From: Psychroflexus gondwanensis ACAM 44
GTDB taxonomy: Bacteria; Bacteroidota; Bacteroidia; Flavobacteriales; Flavobacteriaceae
Length of the DNA stretch: 64,000 bases
NCBI RefSeq assembly: GCF_000355905.1
Contig: NZ_APLF01000003.1
Location: forward strand, 248,001-312,000
Reading direction: 5' to 3'
A program made the translations under genes and the position numbers. Position 1 is the first letter of the stretch. Every line of letters starts with the position of its first letter. Positions 1 through 9,371 of the stretch are shown one piece after another. The notes under the pieces were generated by a model. That model made no database searches and had not been told where the DNA came from. It saw only the letters and a list, made by a program, of their open reading frames with translations.

Positions 1-687
1 GAAGTCTTAGACTCCGCAGATCAACTTGTGGTGACTAGTTTTCAAACTCAACACGAGTTTGAAACTAAAACTAAAACTCCTGTAGAAGTGATTACTAACG
101 GGTTTGAAGATATTTCTGTGGAAGTTGATCTCAGTGAAAATTTTTCAGTGTCTCATGTAGGCTCTCTGCTTAATGATAGAAATCCAAAGGTTTTGTGGGA
201 GGTTTTCGCAGAATTGATAGAAGAGGATCCGGTCTTTAAAGAGTTTTTTGAGCTAAAATTAATTGGTAAAGTCAGCGATAGCGTTTTAGAATCTGCCTTT
301 CAATCTGGTTTAAAAAAGTTTGTGAGTATCATTGGTTATTTGGACCATAAAGACGCAATTGAGAGCCAAAGGAGTTCTCAAATGCTCTTGCTTATTGAAA
401 TTAATAAACCAGAAAATAAGAGTATTATCCCAGGCAAGATTTTCGAGTATTTAGCCTCTAGGCGCCCTATTTTAGCCATTGGTCCTGAAGGTTGGGATGT
501 TAACCAAATTATTTCTGAAACCCATTCAGGCAAATGTTTTAACTACGATGAAAAAGCAAGTTTAAAAAGCTACGTAAAAGAGGCTTTTAAGGCTTTTTTA
601 AATGGTAAATTGAAATCCAATACTAAGAATATCGATCAATATCACCGTAAGAATTTAACTCAAAAGCTGGTGAAACTTATCAAATGA
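1..687 (+). CDS. Glycosyltransferase family 4-like, C-terminal part (5' truncated by window)
   Basis: The frame is open from base 1, so the gene starts upstream of the window and only about 228 C-terminal residues are visible. The piece begins with a typical end-of-N-lobe segment (VLDSADQLVVTSF, then ITNGFED) and later has the donor-site-like stretch IPGKIFEYLASRRPILAIGPEG, where the K/E/Y pattern is usual for GT-B enzymes that bind a nucleotide sugar. It presumably adds a sugar during surface-polysaccharide or LPS assembly at the cytoplasmic face. A flippase follows 6 bp downstream, which supports a polysaccharide operon. Donor and acceptor cannot be told from sequence. Confidence 0.8.
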   Translation, partial: EVLDSADQLVVTSFQTQHEFETKTKTPVEVITNGFEDISVEVDLSENFSVSHVGSLLNDRNPKVLWEVFAELIEEDPVFKEFFELKLIGKVSDSVLESAFQSGLKKFVSIIGYLDHKDAIESQRSSQMLLLIEINKPENKSIIPGKIFEYLASRRPILAIGPEGWDVNQIISETHSGKCFNYDEKASLKSYVKEAFKAFLNGKLKSNTKNIDQYHRKNLTQKLVKLIK

Positions 688-693
688 TCTCCT

Positions 694-2160
694 ATGGGAA
701 TAGTCGCCAAACAATCCTTCAGAAACCTTATTTCAACCTATTTGGGCTTTGGGATTGGAGCGCTTAATGTTTTGATTCTCTACCCGAAGTTTTTAACCGC
801 TGAGTATTACGGTTTAGTTGCTTTTTTACTATCAGCAGGTAATTTATTCTGGCCGTTTATGGCTCTTGGGGTTCACAATACAATCGTTAAATACTTTAGC
901 AGATATAGCTTAAAGGCAGACGTTGATAAACTTTTTAACTTTGCTCTTTTACTGCCTTTGGGTTTAGGAATTTTATTGGCTTTGGTAGGATTCTTAGCTT
1001 ATGATAGCTTATTGAATTATTTTGAAGGTGAAAATGATTTAGTCCAACCTTATGTGTGGGGTATTTTTGTAATTGCTACGACTACCGCTTATTTTGAAGT
1101 TTTTTTTGCGTGGGCAAAAGTCTATTACAAAAGTGTTTTTGGAACTTTGATGCGAGAATTGTTTCATAGAATAGCTATCACTATACTACTGGTATGTCTT
1201 TATTTTGAATTTATTGACGTTTCATTATTTATTTATCTACTCATACTTGTTTTTTTCTTGAGAACACTGGTCATGATGGTCTATGCGCTTAGATTATATA
1301 CTCCGCGGTTTAGCTTTCAACTCCCTAGAGAACTGAAGGATATCATAAGCTATTCCCTGCTTATTTTTATTGCAGGAACAGTAGCCGTTACGCTTTTCGA
1401 TCTGGATAAAGTTATGATAGAATACTTTATGCCTATAGAAAATGTTTCTATTTATGGAATTGCTATATACATCGCTACTGTAATTGCAGTGCCCTCTAAA
1501 GCAATGCATCAAATTACCAATCCAATTACTGCTAAATATCTAAATTCTCAAGATTTTCTTCTCTTGAAAGATCTTTATATAAGAAGTTCCAATACTCTTT
1601 TCTTAATTAGTGGATTAGTTTTTACTCTTATCGTTACCAATGTGCATCAGCTTTATCAGATCATTCCTGAGCCCTACAGGATAGGAGTGAGCATTGTTTT
1701 TTTGATTAGTCTTGTAAAGCTATCAGATAATGTTTTAGGGAATAACAATAGCATTATTTTTAATTCAAAATATTATAAAACTATTTTGGTAGTCGGCCTT
1801 GTCATTGTTGGAATCGCTTTTCTCTTAAACATCTGGCTTATCCCCGAATTTGGAATTTACGGAGCAGCTTATGCAACCTTCACTTCCTTTCTGTTGTACA
1901 ACATTTTCAAATTGATTTTTGTGAAAATCACTTTTGGAATTCACCCATTCAACAGGAAGAGTCTTTATATTTCAATAATCATAGGGCTTTTGAGCCTTAG
2001 CTTCTACTTCTGGGATTTTACAACAGGTCACGCCTTAATCAATATTATCCTTAAATCTATTGCGATTACCAGCTTATACCTTATTATAAGTTTAAAGGGA
2101 AAGCTATCTACAGATTTGTCCAAATTTTACCAACAAATCTTTAAAAAGAAAACTCCTTAG
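694..2160 (+). CDS. Polysaccharide flippase (MOP superfamily, Wzx-like)
   Basis: The 488-residue protein is almost wholly hydrophobic with about 12-14 predicted membrane helices, the size and layout of Wzx/MOP oligosaccharide flippases. Such proteins move lipid-linked sugar units across the inner membrane. The N-terminus (KQSFRNLISTYLGFGIGALNVLILYPKF) resembles flavobacterial polysaccharide biosynthesis C-terminal-type flippases. It starts with ATG 6 bp after the glycosyltransferase stop and is probably co-transcribed. Its stop codon lies inside a strong terminator hairpin. The substrate is unknown. Confidence 0.85.
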   Translation: MGIVAKQSFRNLISTYLGFGIGALNVLILYPKFLTAEYYGLVAFLLSAGNLFWPFMALGVHNTIVKYFSRYSLKADVDKLFNFALLLPLGLGILLALVGFLAYDSLLNYFEGENDLVQPYVWGIFVIATTTAYFEVFFAWAKVYYKSVFGTLMRELFHRIAITILLVCLYFEFIDVSLFIYLLILVFFLRTLVMMVYALRLYTPRFSFQLPRELKDIISYSLLIFIAGTVAVTLFDLDKVMIEYFMPIENVSIYGIAIYIATVIAVPSKAMHQITNPITAKYLNSQDFLLLKDLYIRSSNTLFLISGLVFTLIVTNVHQLYQIIPEPYRIGVSIVFLISLVKLSDNVLGNNNSIIFNSKYYKTILVVGLVIVGIAFLLNIWLIPEFGIYGAAYATFTSFLLYNIFKLIFVKITFGIHPFNRKSLYISIIIGLLSLSFYFWDFTTGHALINIILKSIAITSLYLIISLKGKLSTDLSKFYQQIFKKKTP

Positions 2161-2183
2161 CCTATTTAATGCTAAGGAGTTTT
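2149..2183 (+). terminator. Rho-independent terminator after the flippase
   Basis: A 13-bp perfect stem, AAAACTCCTTAGC (2149-2161) and GCTAAGGAGTTTT (2171-2183), closes a 9-nt loop. The flippase stop codon is in the left arm. A-rich and T-rich ends let it work in both directions, also for uvrA, which converges here. Confidence 0.8.
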
Positions 2184-2270
2184 CCAAACTAATCAACCAA
2201 AACCTATTTTGAGACAGAAAGCCTCAAAACAAATTCAATCTTTTAGTGAGTCGTTATAATTTGTAAACCT

Positions 2271-5069
2271 TTACACTTTCATTTTCAGCTTTAAATATTG
2301 ACCAGTAAACGAGGCCTTCACTTGGGCAACTTGTTCTGGAGTTCCTTCCGCCATCAATTTACCTCCGTTTATGCCTCCTTCAGGGCCAAGATCGATCACA
2401 TGGTCTGCACATTTTATTAAGTCGATGTTATGTTCAATAACCACAACACTATGGCCATTTTCTATAAGTGCTTCAAAAGATTTTAGTAATTTATTGATAT
2501 CATGAAAATGAAGCCCTGTAGTGGGTTCATCAAAAATGAATAGGGTCTTATCTGCATTTTTACCTTTAGTAAGAAATGAAGCTAATTTAATACGCTGAGC
2601 TTCACCACCAGATAAAGTAGACGAACTTTGTCCTAAAGCGACATAGCCCAAACCTACATCCTGCAGAGCTTCTAGCTTATTGGAAATTTTGGTTTCATTG
2701 TGAGACGAGAAAAACTCCATAGCATCATCAATCGTCATGGATAAGACGTCATCTATATTCTTACCTTCAAATTCTACATCCAAAACTTGCTGTTTAAAGC
2801 GTTTTCCGTAACAAGCTTCACATTCTAAGTGAACATCTGCCATAAATTGCATTTCGATAGTCACTTCACCTTCACCTTCGCAAGTGTCACAACGACCTCC
2901 CTCTACATTAAAACTGAAATGTTTTGGTTTGAAATTCCTGATTTTAGACAGTTTTTGCTTAGCAAATAAATTCCGAATATCATCATAAGCTTTGATGTAG
3001 GTCACAGGGTTGGACCTAGAGGATCTCCCTATCGGATTTTGATCTACATATTCGATATGTTTGATGTGCTTAAAGTTTCCTTCAATACCATCAAACTGTC
3101 CAGCTTTGGTTCCGTAGCCTCCATTATGCTTAATCATGGCTGGGTATAGGATACTTTTAACAAGTGTACTTTTACCACTTCCAGAAACTCCTGTAATAGC
3201 TACAAAACTATCTAAAGGAACCTTAACATTGATATTTTTTAAATTGTTTTCTCTTGCCCCTTTTAGTTCTACAAAAGCTTTTGTCTTACGCCTAGTTTTA
3301 GGAATTTCAATTTCTTTTTTTCCATTGAGGTAAGAAGACGTTAGGGAGGATCCTTTTAGAATCTCTTTATAACTTCCCTTACCGACGAGATCTCCTCCAT
3401 GAGTTCCTGCTTCTGGGCCAATGTCTATAATATAATCTGCAGCTTTCATGATATCTTCATCATGCTCTACTACAATAACTGTATTGCCCAGATCTCTTAA
3501 GTTTTTTAAAACTTCAATTAAGCGTTCATTGTCTTTAGAATGTAGACCAATGGAAGGTTCGTCTAGAATATACATAGAACCCACCAGACTACTTCCTAAA
3601 GAGGTAGCCAAGTTAATACGTTGAGATTCCCCACCAGAAAGGGAGTTGGACTTTCGGTTAAGCGATAAGTAGGTTAAACCTACATCCATTAAAAATTTAA
3701 GCCTATTGTCGATTTCTCTCAACAAGCGCTTGGCAACATTTGTATCGTGTTCATTAAGCTTTATATTTTTAAAAAACTCACTGACTTTATCAATAGGTAA
3801 ATCGACCAGGTCTGTGATATTAACGTCGTTAATTTTGACGTAAGTGGTTTCCTTTTTAAGCCGTCTTCCTTTACATTCTGGACATTTGGTTCGTCCTCGG
3901 TATCTGGATAATAAAACCCTATTCTGAATTTTATAGGCTTTAGATTTTACCACTTCAAAAAAATCGTTGACACCTGTTATGTATTGGTTTCCGTTCCAGA
4001 TGATATTTTTTTCTTCATCGGTCAATTCAAAATAAGGCGTGTGAACTGGAAAATCGAATTTGTGAGCATTTGTTATCAACTCCTTTTTATACCAGCCTAA
4101 AGTCTCTCCTTTCCATGGAGCAATAGCGCCTTCGTAAACACTAAGGCCAGTATTTGGAATGACTAAACCTTCATCAATATCTACAATATCGCCATAGCCT
4201 TCGCACTTGGGACAAGCTCCAACAGGATTGTTGAAACTAAAGAGATGCACACTAGGTTCTGTGAATTGCATGCCATCGAGCTCAAATTTATTATTGAAAT
4301 TGGTGAGTTGACCAGAAGCAACGTCCTCAATATTCAATTCTCCTTTTCCTTCGTAAAACGCATTTTGAATTGAATCTGCTAATCGGTTATAAAAATCTTC
4401 GTCATGCTTAACAACAATCCGATCTACAACTATAGAAAGCTCGCTCTTTTTCGATATTTTCTGCTCTAAGGCATCATTTATTTTGAAAACGGTATCATCG
4501 ACCTTAATTCGGCTAAAGCCTTGTTGCTGGAGAATTTTTATTTTCTCCTCTATAGTTCTGTTCTTTTCTAGACGTATAGGAGCAAGAAGAAGTAATTTTT
4601 GTTTTTCTTCGATTGACTTTACAAAGTCAATCACATCGGTAACTCTATGTTTTTTGACTTCATTACCAGAAAAGGGAGAGAGCGTTTTTCCTACTCTGGC
4701 ATAGAGCAGCTTTAAATAGTCATAGATTTCAGTAGAGGTGCCTACTGTGGATCTGGGATTTGTTGAATTTACCTTCTGTTCAATAGCAATTGCGGGTGCA
4801 ATACCTTTAATATAATCTACTTTAGGCTTATCCAATCTGCCAAGAAATTGCCTGGCATAGGCAGAAAGGCTTTCTACATAGCGTCTTTGACCTTCTGCAT
4901 ATAGAGTGTCAAAGGCGAGACTAGATTTTCCAGAGCCAGATAGTCCTGTAATAACGACTAACTTATTTCTGGGTATAACTACATCAATATTTTTAAGATT
5001 GTGAAGTTTCGCTCCTTTAATAATAATGTACTCTTTGGGATCGAACTTATCTAAATTTGTTTGTTTCAT
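2271..5069 (-). CDS. uvrA: UvrABC excinuclease subunit A
   Basis: This is the DNA-damage sensor ATPase of nucleotide excision repair, which loads UvrB on lesions. At 932 residues it has the usual UvrA length. Visible features are the first Walker A (GLSGSGKSS, residues 42-50), zinc-finger cysteines ([16 protein letters not shown]), two ABC signatures ([12 protein letters not shown] and [12 protein letters not shown]), the second Walker A ([11 protein letters not shown]) and a CDTCEGEGE...CEACYGKR insertion-domain zinc site. It is transcribed alone, convergent with the flippase. A TATATTTG -7 box lies about 17 bp upstream of the ATG. Confidence 0.97.
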   Translation of the reverse strand: MKQTNLDKFDPKEYIIIKGAKLHNLKNIDVVIPRNKLVVITGLSGSGKSSLAFDTLYAEGQRRYVESLSAYARQFLGRLDKPKVDYIKGIAPAIAIEQKVNSTNPRSTVGTSTEIYDYLKLLYARVGKTLSPFSGNEVKKHRVTDVIDFVKSIEEKQKLLLLAPIRLEKNRTIEEKIKILQQQGFSRIKVDDTVFKINDALEQKISKKSELSIVVDRIVVKHDEDFYNRLADSIQNAFYEGKGELNIEDVASGQLTNFNNKFELDGMQFTEPSVHLFSFNNPVGACPKCEGYGDIVDIDEGLVIPNTGLSVYEGAIAPWKGETLGWYKKELITNAHKFDFPVHTPYFELTDEEKNIIWNGNQYITGVNDFFEVVKSKAYKIQNRVLLSRYRGRTKCPECKGRRLKKETTYVKINDVNITDLVDLPIDKVSEFFKNIKLNEHDTNVAKRLLREIDNRLKFLMDVGLTYLSLNRKSNSLSGGESQRINLATSLGSSLVGSMYILDEPSIGLHSKDNERLIEVLKNLRDLGNTVIVVEHDEDIMKAADYIIDIGPEAGTHGGDLVGKGSYKEILKGSSLTSSYLNGKKEIEIPKTRRKTKAFVELKGARENNLKNINVKVPLDSFVAITGVSGSGKSTLVKSILYPAMIKHNGGYGTKAGQFDGIEGNFKHIKHIEYVDQNPIGRSSRSNPVTYIKAYDDIRNLFAKQKLSKIRNFKPKHFSFNVEGGRCDTCEGEGEVTIEMQFMADVHLECEACYGKRFKQQVLDVEFEGKNIDDVLSMTIDDAMEFFSSHNETKISNKLEALQDVGLGYVALGQSSSTLSGGEAQRIKLASFLTKGKNADKTLFIFDEPTTGLHFHDINKLLKSFEALIENGHSVVVIEHNIDLIKCADHVIDLGPEGGINGGKLMAEGTPEQVAQVKASFTGQYLKLKMKV

Positions 5070-5086
5070 AGACTAACGGAATCTTG

Positions 5087-5094
5087 CAAATATA
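5087..5094 (-). promoter_or_regulatory. -7 box (TATATTTG) of uvrA, next to a palindrome
   Basis: Read on the minus strand, the box fits the Bacteroidota -7 consensus TAnnTTTG. A hyphenated palindrome ACTCCAAATTGGAGT lies just upstream, at about 5105-5119, where an operator could sit. No convincing -33 TTTG at normal spacing was found. Confidence 0.5.
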
Positions 5095-5285
5095 AAGATA
5101 TGTCACTCCAAATTGGAGTTGAATACAAGCGTATAATATGTTAAATTTATTAACGGGGTGTAGTGGGTAAACTTATATTTATATATTAGCCAGATAATTA
5201 TGAGCCTATATAGCACTTTTACTTAAAACTATTTTTAATAATTAACGCCACCACTTCAGGATAGGTGTTTATTTAAGTATAAGAC

Positions 5286-5873
5286 ATGAATAGAACTTCA
5301 ATCTCTTCCGAAGCTGTATTAGTAAAGCAATACATAGATGGTGATGAAAAATCTCTTTCTACTTTAATCAATAGGCATCAACAAAAAATATTTAGTTTTA
5401 TTTTTTCTAAAGTTTACGATAAAGATTTAGCTGAGGATATTTTTCAAGATACTTTCATAAAAGTCATTAGAACTTTAAAGCGTGGCAAGTATAATGAAGA
5501 AGGTAAATTCCTTCCATGGGTAATGAGAATTGCTCATAATTTGGTTATAGATCACTTCAGGAAAAGCAACAGGATGCCAAAGTTCGAAGGGAAAGGAGAT
5601 TTTGAAATCTTAGATTTTATGACCGATGACGATCTTAATGCTGAGCGGCAAATCATAAAATCTCAAATTGAAACCGATTTGCATGAATTGATCAAAGAAC
5701 TTCCACAAGACCAGCTAGAAGTTTTGGAAATGCGAATTTTTAAAGAGATGAGCTTTAAGGAAATTGCTTTCAAAACGGATGTGAGTATCAATACAGCCCT
5801 AGGTCGTATGCGTTATGCTCTTATCAATTTGAGAAAAATTATAGAAAAGCATCAAGTCGTCTTGACCAATTAG
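5286..5873 (+). CDS. ECF sigma-70 family RNA polymerase sigma factor
   Basis: The 195-residue protein has sigma region 2 (DKDLAEDIFQDTFIKVIRTL, then WVMRIAHNLVIDHFRK) and a C-terminal region 4 helix-turn-helix (LPQDQLEVLEMRIFKEMSFKEIAFKTDVSINTALGRMRYAL). It directs RNA polymerase to a dedicated promoter set. No anti-sigma gene is adjacent; the next frame downstream is a 49-codon small ORF. The regulon cannot be inferred. Confidence 0.93.
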   Translation: MNRTSISSEAVLVKQYIDGDEKSLSTLINRHQQKIFSFIFSKVYDKDLAEDIFQDTFIKVIRTLKRGKYNEEGKFLPWVMRIAHNLVIDHFRKSNRMPKFEGKGDFEILDFMTDDDLNAERQIIKSQIETDLHELIKELPQDQLEVLEMRIFKEMSFKEIAFKTDVSINTALGRMRYALINLRKIIEKHQVVLTN

Positions 5874-5926
5874 TATACAATAATTCGTAAAAATTTACGT
5901 TTTTGTAATATCTCAAATCTATAGAT

Positions 5927-6076
5927 ATGGCAAAAATTTACTTAAACGAAGCACCTCAAACTCCTTCAAAGACGATGAAACCTTCAGCAAAAACAGTTAA
6001 ATCTATTTTGGATTTTTCTAAAGCTTTCACTGTAGTGACCTACAGAGATCTCCAGTTCGAGAGCTTTCAAAATTAA
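5927..6076 (+). CDS. Small protein of unknown function (49 aa) downstream of ECF sigma
   Basis: An ATG-to-TAA frame of 49 residues starts 53 bp after the sigma-factor stop. The protein is MAKIYLNEAPQTPSKTMKPS followed by a basic and then mixed tail ending FESFQN. It has no membrane segment or cysteine and is basic in the middle. Position and strand suggest co-transcription with the sigma factor. I do not recognise the family; support is the clean frame and operon-like spacing only. Confidence 0.5.
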   Translation: MAKIYLNEAPQTPSKTMKPSAKTVKSILDFSKAFTVVTYRDLQFESFQN

Positions 6077-6105
6077 TGGTCTAATTCTTAAATCGAAAGG
6101 CTTCT

Positions 6106-6774
6106 TTATTTAGATTTAGATGCCTTTTTCTTGTTGTATTGATCGATAACAGATTTTCGTCCAATAGTTTTTGTGATGATGTCCTTTTCGAGGTCCCATG
6201 CTCTGGCAGGAGAATATTCTCGTCCATACCAAATGATCTGAAGATGGATATCGTTCCATACCTCTTGGGGAAACAATCGCTTAGCATCTTTTTCTGTTTT
6301 TTGAACATTTTTACCAGTGGTAAGTCCCCAGCGATACATCAACCTGTGGATGTGTGTATCTACCGGAAAAGTAGGAACGCCAAACGCTTGTGCGAGAACT
6401 ACACTAGCAGTTTTATGACCAACAGCTGGTAATTCTTCTAAACCTTCAAAGCTCTCTGGAACTTTTCCATTGTATTTTTCAATTATAATTCGAGAAAGGC
6501 CATAAATACCTTTAGATTTCATTGGTGATAAACCGACGGGTTTTATAATTTCTCGTATTTGGTCAGCATTCATTTTTACCATGTCCCAAGGGTTATCAGC
6601 CCTTTCAAAAAGAAGTGGAGTAATTTGATTCACTTTTACGTCTGTGCTCTGTGCAGAAAGCAGCACAGCAATTAATAAGGTATAGGGATCTTTATGGTCT
6701 AGAGGTATTGGAATTTCTGGATAAAGTTCCTTTAACGTATTTATAACGAAATCTACTTTTTCAGATTTTTTCAT
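6106..6774 (-). CDS. nth: Endonuclease III-type DNA glycosylase lacking the iron-sulfur cysteines
   Basis: The 222-residue protein has the Nth fold signatures: LIAVLLSAQSTDVKVN, the helix-hairpin-helix LEELPAVGHKTASVVL with the catalytic lysine (K121) and the catalytic aspartate in FPVDTHIHR (D139). It should excise oxidised pyrimidines and nick the AP site. The C-terminus, where most homologues bind [4Fe-4S] with four cysteines, reads WYGREYSPARAWDLEKDI, and the whole protein has no cysteine. It is divergent from bcp with 30 bp between, and a TATTTTTG box lies in the gap. Confidence 0.92.
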   Translation of the reverse strand: MKKSEKVDFVINTLKELYPEIPIPLDHKDPYTLLIAVLLSAQSTDVKVNQITPLLFERADNPWDMVKMNADQIREIIKPVGLSPMKSKGIYGLSRIIIEKYNGKVPESFEGLEELPAVGHKTASVVLAQAFGVPTFPVDTHIHRLMYRWGLTTGKNVQKTEKDAKRLFPQEVWNDIHLQIIWYGREYSPARAWDLEKDIITKTIGRKSVIDQYNKKKASKSK

Positions 6775-6790
6775 TTACTTTACTTTTAAA

Positions 6791-6798
6791 CAAAAATA
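6791..6798 (-). promoter_or_regulatory. -7 box (TATTTTTG) of nth
   Basis: Minus-strand match to TAnnTTTG, 17 bp before the nth ATG and inside the 30-bp nth/bcp divergent gap. The predicted transcript leader would be about 10 nt. Confidence 0.45.
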
Positions 6799-6804
6799 GG
6801 AATT

Positions 6805-7254
6805 ATGACAACATTAAAAGCAGGAGATAAAGCTCCAAGTTTTGAAGCTAAAGATCAAGATGGAAATAGACATAGCTTAAAAGATTATGAAGGAAAGAAA
6901 CTTGTTGTTTTTTTCTATCCCAAGGCGAGTACTCCAGGTTGTACTGCAGAAGCTTGTAACTTGAGAGACAACTGGAAAGCCTTACAAGCTCAAGGTTATC
7001 ATATATTAGGGGCAAGTGCAGATTCTCAAAAGCGCCAGCAAAATTTTAAAAATAAATATGAGCTCCCATTTCCACTTCTAGCCGATGAAGATAAATCGGT
7101 TATTGAAGCCTTTGGAGTTTGGGGACCCAAAAAGTTTATGGGTAAAGAATATGACGGTATCCATAGAACGACTTTTATTATAGATGAAAATGGAGTTTTA
7201 GAAGACGTGATCACAAAAGTGAAAACCAAAGCTCACGCTGAACAAATTCTGTAA
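6805..7254 (+). CDS. bcp: Thioredoxin-dependent thiol peroxidase (BCP/PrxQ type)
   Basis: This 149-residue peroxiredoxin reduces hydrogen and organic peroxides using thioredoxin. The active-site stretch is FFYPKASTPGCTAEAC, with peroxidatic C46 and resolving C51 five residues later, the atypical 2-Cys PrxQ arrangement. It lies back to back with nth, pairing oxidative DNA repair with peroxide removal. An AGGA stretch 4 bp before the ATG may act as a ribosome site. Confidence 0.95.
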   Translation: MTTLKAGDKAPSFEAKDQDGNRHSLKDYEGKKLVVFFYPKASTPGCTAEACNLRDNWKALQAQGYHILGASADSQKRQQNFKNKYELPFPLLADEDKSVIEAFGVWGPKKFMGKEYDGIHRTTFIIDENGVLEDVITKVKTKAHAEQIL

Positions 7255-7283
7255 TTTTAAAATAATCATCTTAACTAGCCTGC

Positions 7284-8180
7284 ATGAAATGGCAAGAAGC
7301 AATTCAGGATTTTACATATTACCTTAAAATAGAAAGAGGTTTAGCCGATAATACTATTCAAAATTATCGGCTAGATATCTTAAAGCTTGTTAATTATCTT
7401 TCAGAATATAATGCGACTCTTACCCCAGAGCTTGTCGATGAAGAAACTCTCCAAAGTTTCATTTACTCTATTTCAAAAGTTATTAACGAACGCTCTCAGG
7501 CCCGTTTAATTTCAGGTTTAAAAAGTTTTTTTGATTATCTCATTTTCGAAAATTACAGAAAAACCAATCCCTTAGAGCTTATTGAATCCCCTCGATTAGG
7601 AAGGAAATTACCAGATACACTCTCTACAGAGGAAATCGATCAACTTGTTGATGCTATAGACCTTTCACATCCGCAAGGTCATCGCAATAAAGCTATTATA
7701 GAGACATTGTATGGTTGTGGGCTGCGTGTAAGCGAACTCGTAGAGCTCAAAATTTCAGATCTTTTTTTTGAAGAAGGTTTTATAAAAGTAATTGGAAAGG
7801 GAAATAAAGAAAGACTAGTCCCCATCAACAAGTATACACAGAAATTCATCAGTATTTATAAAGAGCAATATAGAGTTCATATCAATCAGAAGTCAGAGTC
7901 TAAGGATATTTTATTTCTGAATAGGCGAGGGGCTCAGTTGACTCGTGCTATGATTTTTACAATTGTAAAACAGTTGGCTAAAAAAACGAATCTTCAAAAA
8001 AATATTAGTCCTCATACCTTTAGACATTCTTTTGCGACTCACCTGTTAGAAAATGGAGCCAACTTAAGAGTTATTCAACAAATGCTAGGTCATGAAAGCA
8101 TTACAACAACAGAAATTTACATGCATTTGGATAAAACTCACCTTAAGTCAGTTTTAGAAAATTACCATCCAAGAGCTTAA
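7284..8180 (+). CDS. xerD: Tyrosine recombinase XerD/XerC
   Basis: At 298 residues it has the length of a Xer recombinase, with an N-terminal SAM-like core-binding domain and a C-terminal catalytic domain. All six catalytic residues are present: R148 (CGLRVSEL), K172 (GKGNKERLVP), H244 and R247 (HTFRHSFATHLL), H270 (LGHESITTT) and Y279 (IYMH). It should resolve chromosome dimers at dif. Its position 29 bp after bcp, with no mobile-element context, argues against a phage or island integrase. XerC versus XerD cannot be decided here. Confidence 0.9.
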   Translation: MKWQEAIQDFTYYLKIERGLADNTIQNYRLDILKLVNYLSEYNATLTPELVDEETLQSFIYSISKVINERSQARLISGLKSFFDYLIFENYRKTNPLELIESPRLGRKLPDTLSTEEIDQLVDAIDLSHPQGHRNKAIIETLYGCGLRVSELVELKISDLFFEEGFIKVIGKGNKERLVPINKYTQKFISIYKEQYRVHINQKSESKDILFLNRRGAQLTRAMIFTIVKQLAKKTNLQKNISPHTFRHSFATHLLENGANLRVIQQMLGHESITTTEIYMHLDKTHLKSVLENYHPRA

Positions 8181-8183
8181 TTG

Positions 8184-8789
8184 CTAAACCTCTATTTTAC
8201 TTAATATTTTATAATTTTTGTAAAGACGCTTGGTCAATATCCCGTAGAGTAATTTATAGAAAAGCAAGAAGAAGGCTAGGATAATCAACAAGATAAAAAG
8301 CATGATCCCTGTCATAATCCATAATTCGGTAGGATCTAATTCAGTTTGACTCAAAATGATTTTTGCGGACGTTATTATAAAAATAATTGCTAGAAATATG
8401 ATGTTATAACGCACATAATATTTTACAGTTGAGCGTGTTTTGATGATCTGCTTCATAAGTTGTCTAGCGGAATCATTGACTTGAATACGTTTGTAATTTC
8501 TGAAAAAAACAATAATAAATCCTACGAGGACTGCATAATTAACGATCGAAGCTATTCTTAAAAACCAAGTAAATCCAATGCTCTCAATAACAGAGCTATA
8601 ATCTTGGGAAAGGCTTAGTAATTCTACAATAATCCAAAATGAAAATTCTAAAATACTGATAATCAAAATCCACTTCACACTAGAAGAAGACTTCTTGTGA
8701 ATCATAGGGAATAGCTCCTCTTTTGAATAGCTAGGCAGGTTTTTTGTTCTATTCTGCCAGTCCTTTTTTATAAGATCTAATTCATCCAT
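8184..8789 (-). CDS. Membrane protein, probable partner of the upstream ECF sigma factor
   Basis: The 201-residue protein has a soluble N-terminal segment of about 30 residues (DELDLIKKDWQNRTKNLPSYSKEELFPMIHKK) and then four predicted transmembrane helices. It starts 2 bp after the ECF sigma gene stop, a coupling typical of anti-sigma factors or of flavobacterial sigma-linked membrane proteins. The N-terminal part could bind the sigma factor, but no zinc-anti-sigma HxxxCxxC motif is seen. The anti-sigma role is inferred from position. Confidence 0.7.
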   Translation of the reverse strand: MDELDLIKKDWQNRTKNLPSYSKEELFPMIHKKSSSSVKWILIISILEFSFWIIVELLSLSQDYSSVIESIGFTWFLRIASIVNYAVLVGFIIVFFRNYKRIQVNDSARQLMKQIIKTRSTVKYYVRYNIIFLAIIFIITSAKIILSQTELDPTELWIMTGIMLFILLIILAFFLLFYKLLYGILTKRLYKNYKILSKIEV

Positions 8790-8791
8790 AA

Positions 8792-9286
8792 TTAAGGATT
8801 CAATATGTTTTTTAATTTCGTTTTCACTCTATTCATTTTCACTCTAGCATTCACTTCAGAAATACCTAAAGCTTCAGATATTTCAGTATAAGGTTTGTCT
8901 TCCAGATAAAGCAGGACCAAAGCTTTGTCAATATCATTTAGTTCTTTGATGGCCGCATACATCAACTTTAAGTTGTCATCTAAAGTCGAATCATAGCCCT
9001 CAGAAGAAATTTTAAAATCATAGTCCTCCCAAGGCGAAGTTTGTACCCTTCTTTTTTTCTTTCTGTAAAGAGTTATCGCTGTATTAAAAGCTACACGATA
9101 CATCCAGGTGCTAAACTTAGATTCTTCTCTGAACTTGGGATAAGCTTTCCAAAGTTGAACGGTGATCTCCTGAAATAAATCTTTATGAGAATCTGCATCA
9201 TAGGTATACATCCTACAGATTTTATGAGCAATATTCTGATGCTTTTCTAGTAGGTCAATAAATTTTTTTTCTAATGGTGTCCTCAA
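8792..9286 (-). CDS. ECF sigma-70 family sigma factor
   Basis: The 164-residue protein shows region 2 (DSHKDLFQEITVQLWKAYPKF, then TWMYRVAFNTAITLYRKKKR) and a region 4 helix-turn-helix (LVLLYLEDKPYTEISEALGISEVNARVKMNRVKTKL). The best start is a TTG (reading LRTPLEKKF), because the next Met is inside region 2. It is co-transcribed with the four-helix membrane protein that follows. Confidence 0.9.
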   Translation of the reverse strand: MRTPLEKKFIDLLEKHQNIAHKICRMYTYDADSHKDLFQEITVQLWKAYPKFREESKFSTWMYRVAFNTAITLYRKKKRRVQTSPWEDYDFKISSEGYDSTLDDNLKLMYAAIKELNDIDKALVLLYLEDKPYTEISEALGISEVNARVKMNRVKTKLKNILNP

Positions 9287-9371
9287 AACTATATAATACG
9301 TTTATATGTCGTTAAATTTACCAAAAGTTACATGCTAAACAGGAAAAGATAGTAATTTAGAGAAAAAAGTT

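Noticed and set aside
6139-6432. Open frame antisense to nth
   Set aside because: It is a by-product of the nth coding sequence, with composition unlike a protein of this organism.
7284-8180. Tyrosine recombinase as integrase of a mobile element
   Set aside because: It lies in a core gene cluster with no attachment repeats, and its length and motifs fit housekeeping XerC/D.
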